Assembly (NCBI GenBank): GCA_948099385.1
Contig: CANUEZ040000129.1
Coordinates: forward strand, 6,516,501-6,580,500
Direction: 5' to 3'
DNA: 64,000 bases
Source of the DNA: Fasciola hepatica
Lineage: Eukaryota > Platyhelminthes > Trematoda > Plagiorchiida > Fasciolidae
Of this stretch, positions 55,800 to 64,000 are shown piece by piece (position 1 is the first letter of the stretch; the number at the start of each line of letters is the position of its first letter). Under the pieces are notes generated by a model, which saw only the letters and a program-made list of their open reading frames with translations, was not told the origin of the DNA and did no database searches. A program made the translations under genes and the position numbers.

Positions 55800-56492
55800 C
55801 ACGACTTGTGGACTCAATTCCCGTCCAGCGAATAAAGACGCAGAACGACAGCGATTGATGGTTTTTGTACTTGTATTGATTGCCCTGTATGAAGTACAGG
55901 AGAAGGGAGGCTGATCTAGCTAATCACCAGAGCTGATGAGCTGGAGCGCGCCTTGCCGTTTTGACGTAGTGTGACGAAGGTTCTTCTTCTTTTTTACGTG
56001 TCCTTATTTTCACACCGGTGGACTTAAACAAAGCACGCCTAAGCTCTAAACTCGCAATTGTATTTTATTGAATTCGATGTCTGCGAAGCCGCTACACACG
56101 CAGGCAAAAGAAGCATATATAGAAGTGCCAAAAGAAAGCTTACTAAATACAAAAAGGAGGATTGCTCCTGCAAGATGAGGTAATTACCAAAGGGGAAAAT
56201 AGTGCCCTCCAGAAGTCCTGAATCGGCCGCTGGCGGGAGAATGATAAAATCCGGGGAGGTGGAGAGTTATTAACCACGAAGTAATGGGCTGAATCATAGT
56301 CGATAAACAAACAAGTCACACTGGCGGTCAACATCGATGCGGCCCCAAGTCCAGAGATGGAGTCCATAGGATTTCGAGTGACGAGATAGCTGGTTGATGT
56401 TGTGGGCCTGTGGAATGAGTGAAGAGTCCTGTCAGAAGTGTTTAAGTCCTAATACTTTCTGGTTCACGCCTGTCAGTGGAACAAGTCCCACA
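55800..56492 (-). repeat. 5' LTR (approximate limits)
   Basis: Contains the 152-bp U3 block, the TATA-like CTATATATGC and, about 60 bp on, AATAAAATACAATTG as a poly-A signal. The right end was placed at a TGTGGGACTTG start and the left end just before the primer site. Only the 152-bp block is confirmed by a second copy, so the outer limits are inference. Confidence 0.55.
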
Positions 56493-57600
56493 GAACGGCT
56501 CACTACGCGAACCAGCCTCCTATTTGTTTGCCGTACTTTGTGCCGGTAAACTGGGCAGTTCGACGGTAGAATGGTCTTCCCACCGGATCTCCCAAGGAGG
56601 AACAAAATACTGTAATGAGTACAAGAGAGAAACGTTTCACCGGAACTTCGTCCTCACCATGCCGTTACGATGACAAATGCGCTTTTCTATTGTGGTGGCC
56701 TTCTGCGTCAGCACTGAGTGGTATATGTGGAGCCCAAACTAGACAGCTAGGGTTCTAATCCAATTGCAGCCGGCAACGACGAGTACCGAGTAACATGTAG
56801 CCACACGGATCCAAAATCGAGCACACACTGACCCGCAGAAATCTGCGGTACTATTTTTCAGTGATTATAAAATGTTAATAAAGGTCACACCTCCATCAGT
56901 GAGCCCCAGTCGTTATTCAGCTGGGATATGCCCGACAGAAAACAAGTCAATAAGTCATTGCCCGATAAAGCGAAGAATAATTGCGAATATGCCTGTCCGT
57001 GCAGGTCCTTCGGAGAGAAAAGTCCTGCACTCGCAATCAAGCCAAACAAATGAAACTTCTGAGGGTCGCAGGCAAAGACACAAATAGTCATTCTGGGCGC
57101 GATCATTTGGAACTGAGCCCCATTAAGACAGACCGGAGCAAAGCAGTCCGTTCCGTTTTCAAGCGAAGCGATAAAAAACGGCACAAAGGGCTTTCCCAAA
57201 GAGAAGAGGGAAAAGTGCTATTTAAGACCCCATTAATGATGCAGCAAAATACTATCGATAAGAATAACGCCGGGATAGCAAACGAAACAGTAATGGAGAA
57301 AGTAGCTCAGCGAGGAATTTCCTGCTCCGCACAGTGCCACACTGGCTGAGAAAGTTCCTTCCAGCAAGCCAGTCAGTATCAAATGATATCCGGCTCAGGC
57401 TCCCCACTCTTACCTGCCCTCCCCCCTCCCAAAAATCACCGGAGTTCACAGGGTTTGCCAAGGCACCCTTGGTGTCTCTCTTCCCAGAAGCGTACGAGAA
57501 CTTAAGACAGTAAGCCTGCACGCCATCTAGCCTGATGGCTCCAGGTCTAGTAGGCACCTTGGAGCGAACAAATTTTTAAGCTAGGTTCAGTTAATTTTGG
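56493..57600. other. Region between CsRn1-like element and LINE-G, no feature recognised
   Basis: About 1.1 kb. Open frames at 56,872-57,349 are rich in Lys, Arg and Ser and resemble no family known to me. Confidence 0.4.
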
Positions 57601-60600
57601 TTCACGGGAAACTTACTGCGGACACTCAAATTATCCGGTTTCTTGCACTGTGGGATCCTCTGATCTTCCCGTGCTGCAATAAGCTGAAAAACCGGAGCTT
57701 CTCATTTTGATGCCGGGGGAAAAGGAAACCAGCGGACCTCCAGTCGCTGAGTACCGATCCGAGGGTTGTACAAGGTTTCCGTGACCCGCTGCTAGAAGCT
57801 GGTGGCCTTTCGTCCACTGAACCATAAGTCACAGGAAGTTACTCCACTGCTAGTGGGGTTAAACGTGATGACGCAGAGGAAACAAAATAATTAGACGGCA
57901 ATGGTGGGTACGGAAGAAAAGGGAATTAAATTGTTGAGAGGGCTTAAAATGGATGTATTGGGCCTCAGGGCTCCCTTTCGTTTAAAGCTTTGGTTCCTTA
58001 TCTACCGAGTGGTTTCTTGAAATCCTTCATTGTCGGTTCTTCAGCCGAATCGTGCGCTAACTCAGCTCGGTCGCTGACCGCCCTATCCGTGAATAGTTTT
58101 GCCCTCCTACGAGTCCTCACTCTCCTCCACCGCAACTCAGGAGCATGCCCTCGGACTACCGTTTTCTACTAGGCGTCAGTAACAGCCTCACTCACCCGCC
58201 CCGCTTCAATTATTCCTCCCATTATTTTGAGTTTTTCTATCGGGCCACCGCGATGCCCCGCACATTGCAGTGAGTACAGATTCATTTCCTCCGGGCTCTG
58301 CTCATTACTGAGCCTCTGCAGATAGGCAGACGATCTCGTGAATTGTCTCTGAACTGGCCCTATGGGCTTGGAGTCTTTTTCCATGAGTACTGGCAACAAA
58401 ACCTCTGGTCTTCCGGTCGTTACTACCTTTTGAGCTTCCAAAGAGCTCTGGAGGCTTTGCGGGCAGCCGCTCTACGTAGATTACTCGGTTTAGGATCATC
58501 AGTGACCACATCCCCTAGACCTTTTACGCTACTCACCTGTGGAGCATTGACCTCTCTCCCCATGGCCCCATATCTCTCAAGGAGCATACCTATCTGACGT
58601 TAGCTAAAGACTTGCATTCTCAAACATCCAGCAGAAATCTCCCATTCTTTGGACCACAGGTATACCCTATAGAGGTCCCGAAGAACGGAATTGCTTGATA
58701 TAGACGCAATCATTTTGGCGTCGTCCTCAAATATGGAGATAGGTTATTCCAAAGGCAAAGCAAGGTCATTTACGAATAGTAAATCGAGTATAAGCCACAG
58801 TACTGAACCCTGGGGTACGCAGAGGTGCATAAAACTCACTCTCAAAACACCTCCCCCTGTCCTAACCCGGGAGCTTCTACCTGTTATAGGGTTCCTCATC
58901 CAAGCCATAATTTGAGTGGTCAGGCTGAAATACGCTTGTTCGTTAAGTGAGAGGCGGCGGCTTACTGAGTTGGATGCCTATTGTAGTCTAAGTAACATAT
59001 TTCCTGTCTGCTTCTCCGTCCAGCCTACCGGCCTCTTCGTCAAGGAAGTTAAGTGCGTTGGTCAGGAAAGAAGGGTGTCCTACGAAACTATGTTGGCTGG
59101 GGGCCGCTAAATGATAGGCCCTTATGCGTGTTGCTCTTCTGTCCTCCAAACTTCTTACCGCCACCTTGAAGACTACTGGGGTGAGTCCCGTCGGGAGGTA
59201 GCTCTAGCAACGCTCCCTGTCTCCGCCTTTGTGAATTGGGCATTCTATGAACCTCACTTAATCCCCCCAGACGACGATCTTTTCCGTCTATACGTTAAAT
59301 AGTGTTGTTAGAGGCTCCTCAGTCACTTCGTTCGGCGGCTTCAGAATGGCCGGGTTGATACCTTCAGGGCCCTGCCGTTTTCGAAGTCTCCAACCTGCTG
59401 AAGGTAGTGGCTACTTCTGAGATGTCTGTTACGGCATCCTCCACGGTAGGCACAAGGGTTAAGTCGTCTGAGGGTTGACTTGGTATACCTTTGGCCCTTC
59501 TGTAGACCCGTTGGAAAAAAGCATGTGGCCATCTTCCTTACCAGAGATGGTTACGGCGGGCCTCCCTTGGTCGTCCTTTATGTTGCCTACAGATACCCTC
59601 AGGGCCGATTTTGACTGTACTTAGGTAGACTACGATCTGAGTTCGAATTTGGCATCCTTCGTCAGCTTTTTCTCATAACTTCTGCCTGTTATCTGCATGG
59701 TCGATAATCTGGTCCTCACGGTCTTGTACTTAAGGAGGTGTCGAGGGCCATCACTAACCCACATTTTGCCCACTCTGCTCATCCCCCGGAGTACCTTACA
59801 GACTCAACTGGTTAACTAAGGCAGGGCTCGTCGATTTCACACTCTCGTGGGTGGGGCTACCAGGCCTGTCAAAAGTCTTTCATCATCCTGGATGCTAGAC
59901 CACTGCCCTTCTACGTAGTTGCCTTACTTATCTATCCACCAGTCCACCTCTACTCCGATCCCTCCAAAAAATTCCGGGTCAGCTGCGTAGAAACTAAGCG
60001 GGAACTTTTCGGAACACCGGACCTCTGTGTGTTGACCACAAATCTTAGCTCTCTGCGGTCGACGGTTCCCAATGGATCCCCCGTCGGCAAATTCGCACAA
60101 TCTTCTGGGTATCTGATGATTGCCAAGTCCGTGGTGAAAACTTTTTGTCCACCCCTCCACCTTGTTACTTTCTTAACTTGTTCCGTCAACTGCAGCGCAA
60201 CAACTCCACTAATACTGATTTACGTGCCCTCTTGGGTGGTAGTTTTTCCCGCGCTCCACTAGCATCTCCCAGTACTAGAATCTCAGAGCCCAGGTTCCTC
60301 AGGTCACTTTTGCAACGAAAAACCCCGCCATTGCTAGGTCTACGTGGTTTAGACCAACAATGGTCGACGTGGCTTACATTTTGCATGGGCTGAGTCGGGT
60401 CCACTCAAGCTGAGGATGTTGCTCTGCTTGGGACGGCAGCATATCCCCACCCTGCGCCCCCTGCATGTCCATCACTCCCAAAAGGCGGTTTGGTGGGCGA
60501 AAACCAAGCACATATTCCCAGGGTCTCAGCCATGTCTCCGTGATTGCAGTCACTTCTTCACCCGCGCGGGCCTTCAGTTAAGATCGCTTGTTTCCTAACT

Positions 60601-61600
60601 GACTGAGTTGGTGCGGAGGACTAGTAATCTTGCTGACCCCTGGTGAATTCCCAGTTTGCCGGTGGATCTAGCCGGCTGAAAACTTTGTTTTGAGCCTCTC
60701 TCCAGTTTTTTAGAATTTGCGTGGAGCTGGTACCTAGGCCGCTTGTCTTGGTGGTCCCTGTAGCTTTTACCTGCTGTCGCACAGGAGGCTCCTCCACCGG
60801 AAAGCTTGTATTAGTAAGCACGCCAGCTTCAGTGATTTCTTGCTTTTCACGGAAACTCACTGCTTAAGGAGTGTCATCCTCCGTCACTCTCGTGAGTCTG
60901 GGTAGAACGTTCAGACAACGGGCTTTTACTATAGGTGAACCTAATCCAGCTGCGCTGAAAAGTGGTGACCCTTGAGCATTCAAGCTACTGGCCGAAGTGC
61001 CGGACGTCCTCTGCCCTGGAAAGTCCGGCTCGACGGTAACCGAAGCATCTTTGGCAATTCGGATACGGTCAGATGCAGTCTGAAAGACATCTCTGACTGG
61101 GATTGTCAAAATATACCACTGTTGGCCCGGGCACTTTTGCTCCCTTATATTCCGGCCCGATCCATTTACACGTGCATAGGGCTAGTTTGGTGGCTACGTG
61201 GCCGAGCGTACCAACCACCCGTGGGAGGTTCACCTTGTAAAACCCAATGGCCCGCTCCCTCAGTCTACCTTCTTGCGTGGTGGGCTTTGGTACCCTCTTG
61301 ACCGCGCGTTTCTGTCTACTTGGGGCTGCCTCCAATTTTTCTTGCAGGCTAACTAAGGTAGAGGAAAACTGAAGCTTGTAGTTTTCCAAGGCTTTGACTC
61401 TCCCGGGTAAAAGCGGAATATCACTAGAGAGGCCAGCAATATTTATAATCTTTGCCAACTCTGGTGATTTCACCCCGATTTCGCAGTTCTTCTTCACCTT
61501 CCAAGGTTCAGAACAGGATTTTGCTTTTCTCTTCGGGGCCATGCCTGCTGAAGTTACTCCCCAGTGAAAGTTCCTACCAGGTTGGCCTTCTTTCAATAAT
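57601..61600 (-). mobile_element. Decayed CR1/Jockey-like LINE (LINE-G)
   Basis: Minus-strand order: ORF1-like segment (61,596-60,621; basic and coiled, PGRVKALENYKLQFSSTL), endonuclease C-terminal part (about 60,404-59,950; SEILVLGDAS, GGQKVFTTDLAIIRYPED and GDPLGT before a decayed SDH box) and RT (about 59,600-58,500). RT motifs in mixed frames are PVVFKVA, APSQHSFVGHPSFLTNALNF, FMHLCVPQGSVLWLIL with LLFVNDLALPL, FEDDAKMIASISSNSVL and LWSKEWEI (the ADD box has become EDD). The 3' limit is approximate. Numerous stops and frameshifts make it inactive. Confidence 0.75.
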
Positions 61601-63294
61601 TACTGCTGCTCAAGGAACGAGTGGAGATCTGACCGCTCATTCTTACGACTTCGCACTTGGGTGGTATCGAAAAATCAGAAACAATGGGGCTCAAACGTAT
61701 GTTGTTCTTATAGGTATCTCCGGCTCTTTGTATCTTTGAGCCGGGGATCTTTTCACTACCTCCAGACCTGCTCTGATCATAGTGAGTTTGTGTGTTGCTG
61801 GTTGTGCAGGATGAGTGGACGAAAATTAAAGGAGACATAAATAAGCGACCCTTATGTCACATGAGTCTCAGGGTGCGAGATTATTTATGCAAGGTGCAAG
61901 ATCAAAATAAATTAGCAGTGTGTAAAGCAGATATGCCCTCTTACGGATGCTGGTTTTCCGGTAGTTCACCGCCTGAGCAAATCACTTGAATTGTGTTATT
62001 CTTCACTGCGGCTTACGGTGCATTCAGACTTTCCAGATCGAGTCTTTTTCCCGAAGGTCTATCTTCATATCCGTATAAAGTAGACTTTTCTGACGAGACA
62101 GAAGACAAAACCCCCTTTCTCTTACTCCACGCAGGGCCACATCACTGGCACAGCGAAGCGAGTCTCTCCGTTGTTTTCCTTCACCACTGCGTACCACTGA
62201 CGTCCATTCCACTCAGTTTGCATCAACTTCCATTTTCCTGATTATTCCCACAGGCCACTTGTCTCTAGCAGGGGTCTCTAAAGTAATCAGCCCCTTCTAA
62301 AAATTTTTTGTAATGAAAGCCACCTCTGTCCTGCCTAAAGAGTCGGGGCGTATTCTCTTACCCGTCTACGCTGAGGTTACATGCTGAGTGACTGACCTGT
62401 TTCCATTGTCTACAAAGTTCTCTTATGCTGGCATTAGCAAGCACACAGCGGCCACCACCAACAGTAGGCCGTTCGGGCTTAGCGCTAATCCATTCTGTTA
62501 ATCTGACAAAGGAGGAACTATCGGCTGATCGTTTAGTGTTCCCCAAAACTCAAAAAAGGGGGGTGTAACGTCTCCTTGCTAATTATCGGTTGCACAGAAA
62601 GTACTCTAGCGGCTTGAGTGTAGAGAGGATCATTCTTTTCCATAGGCTACACCTTGGCGGCTTGAGGGAGCGGGGTTAAACTGTCAAATTACTCCCTCAC
62701 TGGTGGCGCGATCGTTAGTGTGCTGCCTATCCCAACGCCTCAGATGACCCTTGAGCTCACTAACAGTGTCCAAGAAGTTGGAAACTCTGTCGCCATAGGT
62801 CTCCATTGGTGTTACATGGTGTAAGTCAATTCTCGCAAATCGAGCAAAGCGTAGCCAATTCAAACGAATCCCAAAACCAGAACAAGATTGACTCGTAGTT
62901 TCTACGGTAGTAAATTGACATTTACAAAGGATACAAATTTATAAAAACCTCAAGTGTGGTACCAAATGGGCTTCACAGTAAAACCCAAAGGTTCAAAGCC
63001 TAGTGGCTCAAGCACGACGGTCGGAAACGGTTAAAGGCTAAATTCAAATGGCTCACATGGATAAACAAACGCGAAAAAGTGTGGCATATGAGCGATCTTT
63101 TCAGGCTAATGCCAAGTATAGTCAAATTCACAAAGCACGTAGAACATTTGGAAGGACTTTCAGTATTTGTTCTTTATACAGCCGGCCAAAATCCTTCCGC
63201 ACAAATGGTTGTCTAAGATTCAGGATGGGGTCGTAATTCTCACCCTACCTACCTTCAACTTATTTTCAGTGCCTGTGATTACTTACCTCCTGTG
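61601..63294. other. Region between LINE-G and the BEL/Pao fragment
   Basis: No firm feature. A decayed minus-strand coding trace at 62,880-62,650 (VSNFLDTVSELKGHLRRWDR) and 62,570-62,360 (SSFVRLTEWISA) may belong to the gag or a pre-RT part of a retroelement, but could not be assigned. Confidence 0.4.
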
Positions 63295-64000
63295 TTAGCT
63301 GCGAGCAAAGCAGGTTTTCGCCGTGGTTATCATTCGCACAGTCCATGAGGAGTCATTTCCAAATCCCGTTGCACAACTTGAGACTAGCATATTCATCGTG
63401 CCTCTGAGATGAGGCCATCTCTTGGCGATCAACCTAATAGAATCGACTGGTCTCATCAGCAAGCTGTCTATTGCAAAGGCTTCCGGAATTTCTTCGGCCC
63501 CCTCATCAGATAAAGACGTTACCTGCAGGGTCAGCCTCTTAGAATCGTTAACCTGACCCTCTGCAATCGTGCTGACAGTGAGCGAAGTATCCGACCCTGT
63601 GTCCAAAAATGCATCAAGCCTCCTCAATCCATCAGGTGTCACGATGCCGACAGGTACGGTGCCTAATCTCGCTGGTTTAAAACCACCATGTACCGTTGAA
63701 CAGACAATTCTGGGTTCATCCGGCTGAATAGGCCTATTGTTGAGAGGGCCATGTATTACCGAGTGATGATTACCCAAGCATCCGCCCTGGTTACATTTCA
63801 CTTTTAGGCTGCATTCGGAGGCTCGATGAGAGTTGTTCGGACACATGACGCATGAGCCAATCCTTTTTACTGAGCACCACCGATCGCGTACACTCATCCC
63901 ATGAAGGGCCGGATAATCTGGTAGCCGAAGCAGGGAGCTTCATAGCTACCGTGGCCGGGTGCTTCTTCGACAAAATAACCGAGTTTTCAAAGACAACTGC
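63295..64000 (-). mobile_element. BEL/Pao element, nucleocapsid-protease part, cut by the right window edge
   Basis: A 200-codon minus-strand frame (63,897-63,295) has a Cys/His array (CVMCPNNSHRASEC, CNQGGCLGNHHSVIH), typical of BEL/Pao Gag-Pol, and about 60 residues later the aspartic protease motif AFLDTGSDTSLTV. Upstream the gag continues in another frame towards the window edge (KKHPATVAMKLPASATRLSG). RT is not recognised downstream, so the element is truncated after the protease or interrupted. Confidence 0.72.

Larger units (their letters stand above)
52440..56492 (-). mobile_element. CsRn1-like Ty3/gypsy element with internal integrase deletion
   Basis: Minus-strand layout from the right: 5' LTR (about 56,492-55,800, approximate), primer site (55,788-55,777), gag (55,627-54,782), pol (54,887-52,704), then directly 152 bp of LTR U3 (52,703-52,552). 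gag and pol are open and look young. The gag Cys-His motif and the tRNA-Trp-like primer site (TTGGTGAGCCCG) are hallmarks of the CsRn1 lineage known from flukes. The integrase catalytic core and the rest of the 3' LTR are missing, so this copy is non-autonomous. Confidence 0.85.

Noticed and set aside
1..64000. CRISPR arrays, bacterial operons or phage.
   Set aside because: No regularly spaced repeats, no Shine-Dalgarno-led gene strings; introns and retroelements show eukaryotic DNA.

Overview
The window looks like a stretch of flatworm genome, most likely a digenean trematode. Three things point there. One host gene has 5' introns of only 37-46 bp and 3' introns of up to 10 kb. The repeats are typical of trematodes: RTE-like and CR1/Jockey-like LINEs, a Penelope-type GIY-YIG fragment, CsRn1-like and Mag-like Ty3/gypsy elements, BEL/Pao elements, a CACTA-like transposon, a Mutator-like transposase and tRNA-derived SINEs. 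Base composition seems moderate rather than very AT-rich, which fits a Fasciola, Paragonimus or opisthorchiid-like worm better than Schistosoma. The species assignment is inference.

Positions 3,014-33,212 (+) carry one host gene that open-reading-frame scanning would miss: CCZ1, half of the Mon1-Ccz1 exchange factor for Rab7. Eleven exons, all but the first coding exon, close in phase and give 477 codons plus a stop. Five exons are packed into 3.0-3.75 kb with micro-introns. The other six are scattered over 29 kb, and their introns are full of dead mobile elements: a Jockey/CR1-like RT relic in intron 6; four LINE pieces, a Penelope-type fragment and a SINE in intron 7; a twin-primed (5'-inverted) LINE and a SINE in intron 8; and an alpha-spectrin retropseudogene abutting a BEL/Pao pol relic, plus a SINE, in intron 9. 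Pure TA microsatellites sit in introns 7, 9 and 11.

Downstream, 35.5-45.2 kb is a nested transposon block. A degenerate Mag-like gypsy element (-) is followed by a broken Mutator-like transposase (+) and then by a near-identical inverted copy of 2.1 kb of the same gypsy element. The two arms share the same disabling mutations. After the right arm the sequence switches to a decayed CsRn1-like pol.

Positions 47,524-52,402 hold an apparently complete CACTA/EnSpm-like transposon. It has matching termini, a 561-codon transposase exon, a multi-exon DUF4806 gene and a palindromic cluster of about 22-bp subterminal repeats. Immediately beyond is a CsRn1-like gypsy element (-) with well-preserved gag and pol, but its integrase catalytic domain has been deleted and pol reads into the LTR remnant.

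The last 7 kb contains a decayed CR1/Jockey-like LINE (-) and the gag-protease part of a BEL/Pao element (-) that runs off the right edge. No rRNA, genuine tRNA gene or CRISPR array was seen.
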